Of a stretch of 64,000 nt of DNA, positions 8,931-17,756 are shown one piece after another. The position numbers and the translations under genes are program-made. Source of the DNA: an unicellular cyanobacterium SU3 (lineage in GTDB: Bacteria > Cyanobacteriota > Cyanobacteriia > Cyanobacteriales > Microcystaceae). Under the pieces are notes generated by a model that searched no databases, was not told the origin of the DNA, and saw only the letters and a list, made by a program, of their open reading frames with translations. Every line of letters starts with the position of its first letter. The stretch's first letter is position 1. The DNA is taken from assembly GCA_002172675.1 (NCBI GenBank), contig NETF01000058.1, positions 17,587 to 81,586 of the forward strand, written 5' to 3'.

Positions 8931-9998
8931 ATGAATGCGAAAGAAGCATCACGCAATGTACTCGTATATAAATCTTTTGATAAAAAAGATTTTCACTTTT
9001 TAGAGAAGTATTCAAGTATATGCATATTAACCGATGATAATACGCATGAACATTGCTATCCTTTAATAAAAGATATCCTACCTGCTCACCATATTACTTT
9101 AACCATAACACCAGGTGAAGAATACAAAATTCTTAATACTTGTACCTTAATATGGCAATTCCTTACCGAAAATAAATTCGATAGAAAATCAATAGTAGTG
9201 AACTTAGGAGGTGGAGTTATTGGTGATATGGGTGGTTTTTGTGCTTCTACCTACAAACGAGGAATCGATTTTGTACAAATGCCAACTACTTTGTTAGCAC
9301 AAGTAGATGCCAGTGTGGGAGGAAAATTAGGTATAGATTTTAATGGGTTTAAAAACCATATCGGTGTTTTTAAAATGCCCAGAAAGGTTATGATATATCC
9401 ATCCTTTATTAAAACTTTAACCAAGCGAGAGTTAATTTCAGGCTATGCAGAAGTTATTAAACATGCCTTAATCAGAGATGTAATTCATTGGGATATATTA
9501 AAAAGAGTAAATGAAATTGATACATTAGATTGGCATCAAATTATTCATCATTCAATAGAAATTAAATCTTTTGTAGTAGAAGAAGATCCATTCGAAAAAG
9601 GATTAAGGAAAATTCTAAACTTTGGACATACAATAGGTCATGCTATTGAAAGCTACTTTTTAGAGAACAAAGAAAACAAGCTTTTGCACGGTGAAGCCAT
9701 AGCTATCGGTATGATATGCGAAGCCTATATTTCGTACCTAAAAGGCTTTATTAATGAAGCTACTTTTAATGAAATTAAATCATACCTACTGAAAGTTTAT
9801 AAACCCGTAGAAATAACTGCAGATGATATTGAAAAGATTTTACCGCTTACACTCCAAGATAAAAAAAATACCAAAGGTGTAATTAGTGCCAGTTTACTTG
9901 CTACAACGGGCAAAGCCAACTTTGACCAACCCATTTCATTAGAGGAGGTGAAAGACAGCCTAGAAAAATATACCTCTTATCAAGTAAAGATAGGATAA
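8931..9998 (+). CDS. aroB: 3-dehydroquinate synthase
   Basis: The 355-residue protein converts DAHP to 3-dehydroquinate, the second shikimate step and so the next reaction after the neighbouring gene product. The NAD-binding and substrate segments GGGVIGDMGGF and PTTLLAQVDASVGGK are intact. The metal-ligand positions are recognisable in YAEVIKHALIRD (Glu), NFGHTIGHAIE (His) and LLHGEAIAIGM (His). The length is normal. It is cytoplasmic. The gene follows an intrinsic terminator, so it probably has its own promoter or depends on readthrough. Confidence 0.95.
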   Translation: MNAKEASRNVLVYKSFDKKDFHFLEKYSSICILTDDNTHEHCYPLIKDILPAHHITLTITPGEEYKILNTCTLIWQFLTENKFDRKSIVVNLGGGVIGDMGGFCASTYKRGIDFVQMPTTLLAQVDASVGGKLGIDFNGFKNHIGVFKMPRKVMIYPSFIKTLTKRELISGYAEVIKHALIRDVIHWDILKRVNEIDTLDWHQIIHHSIEIKSFVVEEDPFEKGLRKILNFGHTIGHAIESYFLENKENKLLHGEAIAIGMICEAYISYLKGFINEATFNEIKSYLLKVYKPVEITADDIEKILPLTLQDKKNTKGVISASLLATTGKANFDQPISLEEVKDSLEKYTSYQVKIG

Positions 9999-10261
9999 TA
10001 CAGGCATTCTCAATTTAACATTTTTTTTTTGCTTTGTACCTTTCATTTCAGCTGAGTCTCTACGAAAACAATTGATATAGCCCATTTAATAGTAGTTAGA
10101 AGCACATTTTGAGTGCGTGAAGTATACAATTTTTAGCTTCTCTACGTAAAGTAAGGATAAAACCAATCCTTAAAAAACACTAATAATTATCAATAGTAGT
10201 GTAATTCCACCTATTCTATTAAAAAAACAGACTTTAAGCATTTTTAAAAATTGCATATTGA

Positions 10262-11728
10262 ATGAAAAGGAAAATATCAATATCATTTGTTGTCGGTATA
10301 TCATTCTTATTAAGTTCCGGAATATTCTTATCCGTACCAAATTGTAATGCAGCAACCCATTCATCTACTGTAAAAGAACCCTTAGACATGTCTTGGTGGC
10401 AAAACCTAGACGATGAATGGAAGAATATATTTCTAAACACACTTGAATTGAATGATAGTGTAGATATTACTCCTCATTTGCCAAAAATCTCAAAATTAAA
10501 GTCTTTAAACTGTATAAAAAGTCGCATTACTTCACTTGAGCCTCTTCTAAGACTTGACAGCCTAGAAAAGCTCAATTTAATGGGAAGTACTATTGAAGAC
10601 ATAAGTTTACTATCCCAGATAAAAACACTTCAAAAAGTGAATTGTACCTTCTCTAAAGTAAGCAGAGAGAAGATTGAAAAATTTAGAGAAGAAAACGAAG
10701 AAGTAACTATTTATCCTGTTCTTTATAAAGATTGGTGGGACGCATTAGATACTCCTTGGAAAAATGTTTTTAGAACTTCTGCCAAATTTAAAAAAGAACC
10801 AAGCCCATTAGACTTAAATCGTATTTACGATATGGGTAGACTTATTTGTACAGGAAATGGTATTAATGAATTTGAGCTAACTCATCTAGAGCCTGTACGT
10901 TCATTAAAAAATTTAAGGATTCTCTATATCACTAATTCAAACATAGAAAGTTTAGAACCTATTAAAAACCTAAGCAATCTTAAAGTATTACATTGCTCTA
11001 GTACAAAAATCAATAGCTTAGAACCTATTAAAAATCTAATTGAATTAGAGGAATTAGACTGCTCATATACTGGAATTGAAAGTCTAGAGCCAATTAAATT
11101 GATGAATAAAATGAAGCGATTAACGCTTTATGAAACAAAAATCAGTTCAATTGAAGCCTTGAAAGATTTTAAGTCTCTAGAAGAATTGTATATATCTGAT
11201 ACCAAAGTGAATGAAATAAGCGTATTAGGAGGATTTTCTTCACTTAAGAAATTACATTGTGGAAATACTCAGATTACAAATCTTGATGCCCTGAAAAATC
11301 ATAAAAACTTAATGGAGTTGAAGGTATATGGCACACAAGTATCTGATTTACAGCCAATACAAAATGCTTCGCTCATGAGGGTACTTAGTGTTTCCTCAAC
11401 AAATGTCAGTTCTTTAAAAGATATTCTAAAGCTAAATAGACTTAAGGATCTTAATATAGCTTCAACAGATATTAAAAACATATACGAACTAAGTGATATG
11501 AAATACTTAGAGACTCTAGATATTTCTGATACAAATGTTACTGACTTGGATCCCCTTTCAGAGAAATTCAGGTTAAAATCTATATGGATGGCTTTTACTG
11601 AAGTTTCAACATTAAAAGCTTTTGAAAAATTAAAGAAAATTGAATATATAGACTGCAGCGACACTAAAGTAGGTGAAGAAGAAATAAAAGCATTTAAATT
11701 GCGAAATCCTAATTGCGAATTTAACTAA
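10262..11728 (+). CDS. Secreted leucine-rich-repeat protein with duplicated WW-LD-WKN module
   Basis: The 488-residue product has an N-terminal signal sequence (about residues 1-30). Two short modules of the form WWxxLDxxWKNxF occur, at residues 45-57 and 158-170. Each is followed by leucine-rich repeats: a short set after the first (about 80-150) and a long set after the second (about 195-475). The repeats are 22-residue LRRs with the signature SLEPIKNLxxLxxLxCSxTxI. LRR solenoids bind other proteins. There is no membrane anchor or sorting domain, so its final location is unclear. A terminator lies just past the stop, inside the convergent neighbour. Confidence 0.8.
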   Translation: MKRKISISFVVGISFLLSSGIFLSVPNCNAATHSSTVKEPLDMSWWQNLDDEWKNIFLNTLELNDSVDITPHLPKISKLKSLNCIKSRITSLEPLLRLDSLEKLNLMGSTIEDISLLSQIKTLQKVNCTFSKVSREKIEKFREENEEVTIYPVLYKDWWDALDTPWKNVFRTSAKFKKEPSPLDLNRIYDMGRLICTGNGINEFELTHLEPVRSLKNLRILYITNSNIESLEPIKNLSNLKVLHCSSTKINSLEPIKNLIELEELDCSYTGIESLEPIKLMNKMKRLTLYETKISSIEALKDFKSLEELYISDTKVNEISVLGGFSSLKKLHCGNTQITNLDALKNHKNLMELKVYGTQVSDLQPIQNASLMRVLSVSSTNVSSLKDILKLNRLKDLNIASTDIKNIYELSDMKYLETLDISDTNVTDLDPLSEKFRLKSIWMAFTEVSTLKAFEKLKKIEYIDCSDTKVGEEEIKAFKLRNPNCEFN

Positions 11729-12377
11729 GTAAAATGCTTTCTAAAGATGTGAGTTTACCCGAAATAATTGAAAGATTATTCGGGTATTTTTTTTCGTCTC
11801 GGAGTTTTTTCTTTAGCACATCAGATAGAATAGCGCTCGGCTTCAGATAAATTCCTTTACAGAGTAACTCATATTGTAAATCCTTTTCATCGTTTGCCTT
11901 TATGACAATAACTTCGAAATCGGTATTTGGAAAATTATCTGTACTGTAAAAATCAAAACCACTTAAAAATAGAATTTTATTTTCTTCAACTTGAAAAAAG
12001 TGAGCGGGTTCATCAAGTGATTTATTCTGAAACGAAGTACAAAATTCCGCAAAACATTTATATACCTCTACCTGATTGAATTGGATTGTTTCTCGAATTT
12101 CGTTAATTGAGCTATCAAACATTTTACTATTTTGCTTATAACCCCAAACAACTGAAAATCCATAAATAACAATTAAAACAAAAGCAATAAGTAATAGTCC
12201 TAATGATTCTTTTCCCCAAAAGAATATAAGTAATAGTATTAGCGCAAGTAATAGAAATACAATGGAAGCAGCCGTAAACCTAAAATGAAAGCGTTTCTTT
12301 TTTTCTACTTTTTCGATATCTGCCACTAATAGGGCCATTTCTTCAGGGTTAAGGGCCCTATGAGAGATATCTAGCAT
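11721..12377 (-). CDS. Conserved membrane protein of unknown function
   Basis: This 218-residue protein has two close hydrophobic segments (about residues 34-54 and 61-82), then a soluble domain of about 130 residues with no motif I recognise. It is the third minus-strand gene after a J-domain protein and PspA, but a strong terminator separates it from pspA, so it is probably transcribed separately. Its last codons overlap the 3' end of the LRR gene by 8 bp and contain that gene's plus-strand terminator. No function is proposed. Confidence 0.65.
   Translation of the reverse strand: MLDISHRALNPEEMALLVADIEKVEKKKRFHFRFTAASIVFLLLALILLLIFFWGKESLGLLLIAFVLIVIYGFSVVWGYKQNSKMFDSSINEIRETIQFNQVEVYKCFAEFCTSFQNKSLDEPAHFFQVEENKILFLSGFDFYSTDNFPNTDFEVIVIKANDEKDLQYELLCKGIYLKPSAILSDVLKKKLRDEKKYPNNLSIISGKLTSLESILLS
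11757..11794 (+). terminator. Terminator of the LRR gene, inside the convergent gene
   Basis: ACCCGAAATAAT and ATTATTCGGGT form a stem with one bulged base around a TGAAAG loop, followed by A and eight T. It lies in the last codons of the minus-strand membrane-protein gene. Confidence 0.8.
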
Positions 12378-12417
12378 TACAATTTGGTTTTTCTTTCAAA
12401 GAATATATGCATAGCGT

Positions 12418-12447
12418 AAAAGTAAAAAAGCCCTGCTCAGGGCTTTT
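12418..12447 (-). terminator. Rho-independent terminator of pspA
   Basis: Read on the minus strand, GAAAAGCCCTG, loop AG, CAGGGCTTTTTT and a further T-rich stretch form a strong hairpin terminator just after the pspA stop codon. Confidence 0.85.
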
Positions 12448-12454
12448 CTACCAA

Positions 12455-13291
12455 TCAAGAATCATTAGAAGAGTTCTTTAATTTTTCTTTAAGCTTATCT
12501 AGGTCACTACTTCCACTTGGGGCAGTATTAGTTTTTGCTTCTTTTGTAGATTCCGCAGATGAGTCTCCCCCCTGCTCTATTTTTGAAGATTCGGCCATTT
12601 TAGCCTTTAATTTTGCCAAGGCTTCTGATTGACTTGCAGAAGATGGTCCTAAAACTTTATCGATTTCATCATCAATCGATGTATTTACAGTATCTGCAAT
12701 ATCACCATAAGATTCTGCTAGCGCTTCTTGTTCAGCCACTTTTTCTCTCATTCTTTCTAACCTTGCTATGGTATCAGAAGAGTCTACACGAGCAATTTGT
12801 TTATTGAGTTTACTAGTAGCTTGACTTACTCTAGAACGGGCTTTAAGTGTTTTGAGCTCATTTTCCCATCCGCTTACTTGGCTTTTCAATTGCTGAACAT
12901 TGGTCTCCATTTTCTTGACCATCGGTTCATATTGATTTACATTTTTTCTGTGAGTTGCTACCTGATTTGCAGTTTTCTGCTTTAATTCAAGCGCTTGACT
13001 CGCTAAACGATCAGCTTCAGAAGCATCAATTTCACCTGCTTCCGCCTTTTTTAAAAGCAAAATAGCCTTATTTTCATATTCTGATTCCCTTCTAACCGCC
13101 GCTTCTAATTCCTTTTTAGAACGAATATGCATAGCCTTAACTTCGGCCAAGCTTTGTAAACTTTTATTTAAGTCTTTCTTTAAATCCCTAATTCCTTGTT
13201 CTGTCATTTTAACGGGATCTTCAAGTTTGTTCATTGCAGCATTAGCCTCAGCTGAGGCAATTCCAAATAATCTTTTTAACCAACCAAACAT
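12455..13291 (-). CDS. pspA: PspA/IM30-family membrane-stress protein
   Basis: The 278-residue protein begins MFGWLKRLFGIASAEANAAM, the amphipathic helix with which PspA/Vipp1 proteins bind stressed membranes. A long alpha-helical coiled-coil follows (about residues 25-220). The C-terminal 50 residues are Ser/Lys/Glu-rich and probably flexible. The family assembles into large ESCRT-III-like polymers that protect the inner membrane when the proton motive force falls. The gene lies 77 bp downstream of a J-domain gene on the same strand, and no PspB, PspC or PspF partner is visible. Confidence 0.9.
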   Translation of the reverse strand: MFGWLKRLFGIASAEANAAMNKLEDPVKMTEQGIRDLKKDLNKSLQSLAEVKAMHIRSKKELEAAVRRESEYENKAILLLKKAEAGEIDASEADRLASQALELKQKTANQVATHRKNVNQYEPMVKKMETNVQQLKSQVSGWENELKTLKARSRVSQATSKLNKQIARVDSSDTIARLERMREKVAEQEALAESYGDIADTVNTSIDDEIDKVLGPSSASQSEALAKLKAKMAESSKIEQGGDSSAESTKEAKTNTAPSGSSDLDKLKEKLKNSSNDS

Positions 13292-13368
13292 TTTTCTCTT
13301 GTATAATTTAAATATGCGATGTATTTGTCCAACTCAGTAAAATTAAAGTATATAAGTTTCCACGCCAA

Positions 13369-13797
13369 TTATTTTTCGTATTTGTTTTTAAAGTAAACAT
13401 ACGCTTCATTTAGCTTTTGAGAAACCTCTTTCGCCATTTCAAACTTCTCTTTGTCATTGTGATATAAATCTGGATGATAGACTTTCATCAATTTTCTATA
13501 AGTTTTTTTTATAGTAGCGAAATCAGCTCCTTGGGGTAACTCTAAAGCCTTATAATACTCTTTCTCTTTGTTATTATCATTTTTTTGATATTGATTACTT
13601 TCCCTATACTGTTGTTCATAGGTATAATCATCTTCAGAAGAAGTAGAGGTTTTCTTATTCCCTTTTTCTTCATATTCTTTTTTTAACTTATTGAGTATTT
13701 CATCAATTTCTAGGTCTTCAAGACTTTTAAAGTTAGTAAATTGATGTAGCTTATCATTAAGTTCGGCCTTTAGTATATCTTTAATTCTATCTAACAT
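13369..13797 (-). CDS. Small protein with C-terminal J domain
   Basis: In this 142-residue protein the last 60 residues are a J domain: YYKALELPQGADFATIKK, then KVYHPDLY with the essential HPD tripeptide near residue 113. The first 80 residues are charged and probably partly coiled. The Gly/Phe and zinc-finger regions of true DnaJ are absent, so this is a specialised type III co-chaperone that recruits DnaK to a particular client. Its adjacency to pspA suggests a role in PspA oligomer turnover or envelope stress; that link is inference. Confidence 0.85.
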   Translation of the reverse strand: MLDRIKDILKAELNDKLHQFTNFKSLEDLEIDEILNKLKKEYEEKGNKKTSTSSEDDYTYEQQYRESNQYQKNDNNKEKEYYKALELPQGADFATIKKTYRKLMKVYHPDLYHNDKEKFEMAKEVSQKLNEAYVYFKNKYEK

Positions 13798-14173
13798 CGG
13801 ATAAAAATTTATACAGGTTTACTTACTAAGAAGTTTTGTTTGTGTGAACAATGGTTAAATTCTTATTTGAATTGACTCGATTTTATTCTTAAGCGTAAGA
13901 TTGATTACAAACAAAGAAAAAACAAGTCTTTCAAAAATAAAATAAAGTAAAACAAATTCTTATTGCCTTTCAATAGCCATTTATACCTTTATAAAGGTAT
14001 TTTTTAAACTGTAATGTTTTTAACAATAACTAACCTTTCTGTGTGTAAAAGTGCAGATTTTATACAAAAAAGGCAGAACACAGCATTATTTATTGAGTAT
14101 TTTGAGAAGAGAAAAATAGTTATTTTTGTATCAATTAAAAAAACCAAATACTTTACTTAACCGACTATACATT
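13798..14173. other. Divergent intergenic region with an orphan hairpin (376 bp)
   Basis: The AT-rich gap lies between the J-domain gene (minus) and a secreted-protein gene (plus). It contains an isolated terminator-like palindrome at 13983-14005 and a -7-like TATTTTTG at 14121-14128. The latter would start transcription near 14135, which argues for translation starting at 14174 rather than further upstream. No RNA family was recognised. Confidence 0.45.
13983..14005 (+). terminator. Orphan terminator-like hairpin
   Basis: An 18-bp perfect palindrome, ATACCTTT-AT-AAAGGTAT, is followed by a T run on the plus strand. No plus-strand gene precedes it. Confidence 0.4.
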
Positions 14174-14782
14174 ATGATTAACTCAACTAACAAACTGCTA
14201 CTATTAAGCCTATCTTTTATAATTGTTACAACCACTTTTTCTCTTTCACAATCTACTATCAATGATCCATTAAAAAAACCTGAAATATGGAATCAGATAG
14301 TTAAAAACCCACAAGATATGCGCCTTTGGGCGGCTTATGTAGGTAAGGATCTCAATTCTCTTTCAGATGAAGAAGAAGAAAAAATAGTAAAATGGTGTAG
14401 CAGCATTAAAGGAAACTTTGGCTTACATCAATTGCCAGAAGATACTTGGAAGGAAATAGCAGAAGACCACCATTATAATTCCCAGCAGAAAGTTCAAATG
14501 GATTTAGAATATAAAATTTTTCACAAACAAGTGGAAGATCATATTCTTAATGAATCTCCTATACTACAAAACCTACAGACCAACATAGAAACTAACTTTA
14601 TAATTATAGAAGATATCATGCAACTAGAGTTCGAAGAGTTAGGTACTAAATATGTTAGTTACGCAACTATTCATAAAAATGGGGACTATCCTAAAGATAA
14701 GTGGCTCCAAGAGAAAAATGAGGAGCTAAAAGAGCTAAAAATGCTTAATCTAGAAATTTTAAAAGTACGAGCTAGTAAATAA
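14174..14782 (+). CDS. Secreted protein of unknown function
   Basis: I chose the ATG at 14174 because it opens a clear signal peptide (MINSTNKLLLLSLSF... ending near TFSLSQ) and because the upstream in-frame start would lie inside the putative -7 element. The resulting 202-residue protein is polar and largely helical, rich in Glu and Lys, without Cys pairs, repeats or motifs I recognise. It is probably periplasmic. A lipoprotein gene follows about 110 bp later on the same strand, but the gap gives no proof of an operon. Confidence 0.65.
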   Translation: MINSTNKLLLLSLSFIIVTTTFSLSQSTINDPLKKPEIWNQIVKNPQDMRLWAAYVGKDLNSLSDEEEEKIVKWCSSIKGNFGLHQLPEDTWKEIAEDHHYNSQQKVQMDLEYKIFHKQVEDHILNESPILQNLQTNIETNFIIIEDIMQLEFEELGTKYVSYATIHKNGDYPKDKWLQEKNEELKELKMLNLEILKVRASK

Positions 14783-14890
14783 TCAATCTAGTTTAGTTCC
14801 ACATTACAGTTTTAAATAAGTTTTGTTGTACTTTTACCATTATATCTTGTTCTTTACAATGAGCATAAAATTTTGAAAAAGTACCAAACT

Positions 14891-15721
14891 ATGAAGATAG
14901 GATTTAACCTACTACTTATCCCGTTTGTAAGCTTAATGGTAATCAGTTGTGGTGGAGAAAAGAACTTACCTGAGCAAACTGAAAATCAACAAGCAACTAT
15001 AGAAGTTGCAGAGAGTAATCCTGCAGCAAATGGATTTAATGAACAAGCATCTGATACAAAAGCTATAGCACTTGCAGATAGTGTGATGAATGCAATGGGA
15101 GGAAGAGAAGCATGGGATAAGACCAGATATATAGCCTGGAATTTTTTCGGAAGCAGAAAATTAATTTGGGATAAATTTACAGGTAATGTGCGGGTAGAAA
15201 ATGTTGAAAATGATTTTAAAGTACTTGTCAATGTCCATACATTAGAAGGGAAAGTATTTAAGAATGGAGAAGAGCTCTCACAGCCAGATTCATTAAAAAA
15301 ATACTTAACCAGAGGAAAAAATATATGGATAAATGATTCTTATTGGTTAGTAATGCCTTTTAAATTAAAAGATAGCGGGGTTACCCTTAAATATTTAAGT
15401 GAAGATACTGTAATGGATGTACCTTCACATGTATTGCAACTTACATTTGAAGAGGTAGGAGTTACTCCTGAAAATAAATATTTAGTATCTGTTGACAAAA
15501 ATACAAACCTTGTAAACCAGTGGGCATTTTATAGAAAAATTGATGATGAAGAGCCCGGATTTACTTTGCCATGGCAAGACTACAAAAAACATGGAGATAT
15601 CCTTCTTTCTGGTAATAGAGGGGTGAGAGAGTTATCTGAAATAAAAGTTTTTGAAGAGCTCCCCGAAAGTGTCTTTACTGAACTTGCTGATGTAGACTTA
15701 AGTAAATATAAGGCACTGTAG
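14891..15721 (+). CDS. Lipoprotein of LolA-like/DUF6503-like type
   Basis: From the ATG at 14891 the product has 276 residues. It starts with a lipoprotein signal ending in the lipobox VISC, with Cys20 as the lipidated residue; an alternative TTG start lies six codons upstream. The mature part is a single beta-rich domain with spaced aromatic residues (WDKTRYIAWNFFGSRKLIWD, later PWQDYKKHGDILLSG). This resembles the LolA-like/DUF6503 proteins common in Bacteroidota, which are thought to bind lipids; the resemblance is from memory. It is probably attached to the outer or inner membrane facing the periplasm. Confidence 0.65.
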   Translation: MKIGFNLLLIPFVSLMVISCGGEKNLPEQTENQQATIEVAESNPAANGFNEQASDTKAIALADSVMNAMGGREAWDKTRYIAWNFFGSRKLIWDKFTGNVRVENVENDFKVLVNVHTLEGKVFKNGEELSQPDSLKKYLTRGKNIWINDSYWLVMPFKLKDSGVTLKYLSEDTVMDVPSHVLQLTFEEVGVTPENKYLVSVDKNTNLVNQWAFYRKIDDEEPGFTLPWQDYKKHGDILLSGNRGVRELSEIKVFEELPESVFTELADVDLSKYKAL

Positions 15722-15822
15722 TAATTAATAATAGATGAAATAATCACTATTACTTGATTACATATTTTCAGCCTAAAAGCGTCTAGAATTAATCTATATA
15801 GGATTAGTGTTTCTTTTAGATA

Positions 15823-16359
15823 CTAATTTTTTATAAATGCCCTTCCTAAATCAAAAAAGCCAAAAGATTCTTGGTAAGCCCTAAACAGGTTTACATTTTG
15901 CTTTTCATAATTCTCTGCCATGGCTGTCATTATTTTGGCTTTAATATTCATGTTATTCTCGAAAATTTCCATTACGTTGGTAGTAGCCAGAACATATATT
16001 TCACTAACTTCTGAAGTACAAATGGCATTATAAATTCGTCGAGTACCTTCAAGTAATGCATTATCGCCAAAAGATTGAGCTACTCCAATTCTTGTCAGTT
16101 CCTCAAACTTATCTTCAATATCTAGATTTAACGATACTTCACCACTTTTAATAATATATATGGCTTGACTGGGATCTTTTCTAAAAAAGATGGCTTCATC
16201 TCGCTTATAAGCTCTCAAGTGTAAAAAAGGGATAAATTCTACAAGTTCATTATCTTCTAATGTTTCAAAAAGAGAATTTTTCTGTAGAAAGCGGAATAAT
16301 TGTTTATCACCAGCAGAGTAAGTCTTTTTAAGCGGGTTAAGCATATCAAATAGCTTCAA
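15823..16359 (-). CDS. Cyclic-nucleotide-binding domain protein without DNA-binding domain
   Basis: This 178-residue protein consists of one cNMP-binding beta-barrel (about residues 20-150), with YIIKSGEVSLNL, FGDNALLEGTRR in the phosphate-binding-cassette region, and a closing helix. The FGE...RxA cassette is only partly kept (FGD...RRIYNA), so ligand binding is uncertain. There is no helix-turn-helix, unlike Crp/Fnr. Its start overlaps the tilS 3' end by 14 bp, which suggests translational coupling. Possible roles are sensing a nucleotide or a structural partner function; neither can be settled here. Confidence 0.75.
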   Translation of the reverse strand: MKLFDMLNPLKKTYSAGDKQLFRFLQKNSLFETLEDNELVEFIPFLHLRAYKRDEAIFFRKDPSQAIYIIKSGEVSLNLDIEDKFEELTRIGVAQSFGDNALLEGTRRIYNAICTSEVSEIYVLATTNVMEIFENNMNIKAKIMTAMAENYEKQNVNLFRAYQESFGFFDLGRAFIKN

Positions 16360-17680
16360 CTGTATAAATTTTTTTAGTTTTATCTGTCACTCTAAATCTA
16401 TTATCGGGTCTTAAGCCAATTACCCAAACAATAGTATTCTCATAGCAAAGTACTTTTACACTTTGTTTTTCAAAAATGCTAAGTTTTTTATCAGTTAAAA
16501 AATCACTTACTTTTTTATTCCCTTGCATACCAAATGGTATAAAAGAATCACCAGATTTCCAATATCTAACGATTAACGGAAAAGCAATAAGTGCTGCATC
16601 TAAATACAATTTGTTCGGTTTAAACACCAAATTATTAGTACTTGGTTTATCTATAAAATTACATTCAAGCGTAAGATTTGAAAATTTTATTTCTTTGGTA
16701 TCCTCTTTAATTTCTACTTGTTGCCACTTAGGTTTTTCGCTTATTGGCCTCACTATTAAAGATTTACGGTTAATTAAAAGTTCATGACTTCTACTTTTAT
16801 AGATTTTTCCTACCTGAGCATTCAGATTATTTACAACTTGCCTTGTCTGTCTAAAATTAAAATCATAAGGAGTTAAAATTTCGGATAAAATTAAATTCTT
16901 AAACGCAGAATTTTGCAATGCCATTAAATCAATTTCAAATGCCCCATCTTTTGTTTTTCGAATATTTTTTTGATTAAACTCTTTACAAGTACTTTTTACT
17001 AAGTATGCTGTTTCTGCCAATCTTTCAGTTGTGAAATGCAGGTTTGAGACTAGAGAAGGGTTAATTTGTTCAAGCACAGGAATTACTTTATGTCTTAATA
17101 GGTTCCTTTTATATTTTAATGATTGATTCGAAATATCATCTCGCCATTTTAAACTTTTCTCTGAAGCATATTGCTCAATTTCCTCTTTTTTTGCATAAAT
17201 GAGCGGTCTTATAATGTTTCCATTTATAGGTAAAATTCCTCTCAAGCCTTTAATTCCAGTACCTTTTGTTAAATTAAAAATAATGGTTTCTAACTGATCA
17301 TTTGCATGATGTCCCGTAGCAATAAACTTAAAGCCATGCTCATTAGCTAATTTTCTAAACCACTCATATCGCAATTCTCTTGCAGCAATTTGTGTAGAAA
17401 TCCCTTTTCCTTTTGCGTAATTTACAGTATCAAATTTTTTAGTAAAAATCGGCACTGCATATTTAATCGCCAGATCCTTCACTAAAGATTCATCTTCGTC
17501 TGAATCCTTTCCTCTTAATTGAAAGTTACAATGTGTTATAGCAAAGTCCATTGCAAATTGATTTAGAAGTGAGGCCAACACAACAGAATCAATTCCACCA
17601 CTTACAGCTAATAATATTTTCTCATCTTTTATAAACTGATGTTCTTCAAAAAAATATTCAATTGAATTAAGTAATGACAT
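16346..17680 (-). CDS. tilS: tRNA(Ile)-lysidine synthetase
   Basis: The 444-residue enzyme uses ATP and lysine to modify C34 of the AUA-reading tRNA-Ile. The N-type ATP-pyrophosphatase P-loop SGGIDS is at residues 27-32. The family motif ATGHHANDQLETIIFNL follows, and later PLIYAKKEEIEQYA. The C-terminal region includes the KVSDFLTDKKLS segment of the full-length TilS form. It is essential in most bacteria and cytoplasmic. The gene diverges from the OstA-like gene and is followed by the overlapping cNMP-binding gene. Confidence 0.95.
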   Translation of the reverse strand: MSLLNSIEYFFEEHQFIKDEKILLAVSGGIDSVVLASLLNQFAMDFAITHCNFQLRGKDSDEDESLVKDLAIKYAVPIFTKKFDTVNYAKGKGISTQIAARELRYEWFRKLANEHGFKFIATGHHANDQLETIIFNLTKGTGIKGLRGILPINGNIIRPLIYAKKEEIEQYASEKSLKWRDDISNQSLKYKRNLLRHKVIPVLEQINPSLVSNLHFTTERLAETAYLVKSTCKEFNQKNIRKTKDGAFEIDLMALQNSAFKNLILSEILTPYDFNFRQTRQVVNNLNAQVGKIYKSRSHELLINRKSLIVRPISEKPKWQQVEIKEDTKEIKFSNLTLECNFIDKPSTNNLVFKPNKLYLDAALIAFPLIVRYWKSGDSFIPFGMQGNKKVSDFLTDKKLSIFEKQSVKVLCYENTIVWVIGLRPDNRFRVTDKTKKIYTVEAI

Positions 17681-17756
17681 AAACTGTTACAAAAATTGTT
17701 AAATTAATTATGTAGCCATTAATAATCTGTAAATTTGAAAAAAAATCATAAGCTTT

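Noticed and set aside
10152..10172. Hairpin TAAGGAT-loop-ATCCTTA upstream of the LRR gene as a terminator of aroB
   Set aside because: It is followed by A residues rather than T on the plus strand and lies 150 bp after aroB, so it lacks the form of an intrinsic terminator.
14126..14173. Upstream start for the secreted protein encoded at 14174-14782
   Set aside because: It would precede the likely transcription start (-7 element at 14121-14128) and would hide the signal peptide behind 16 extra residues.
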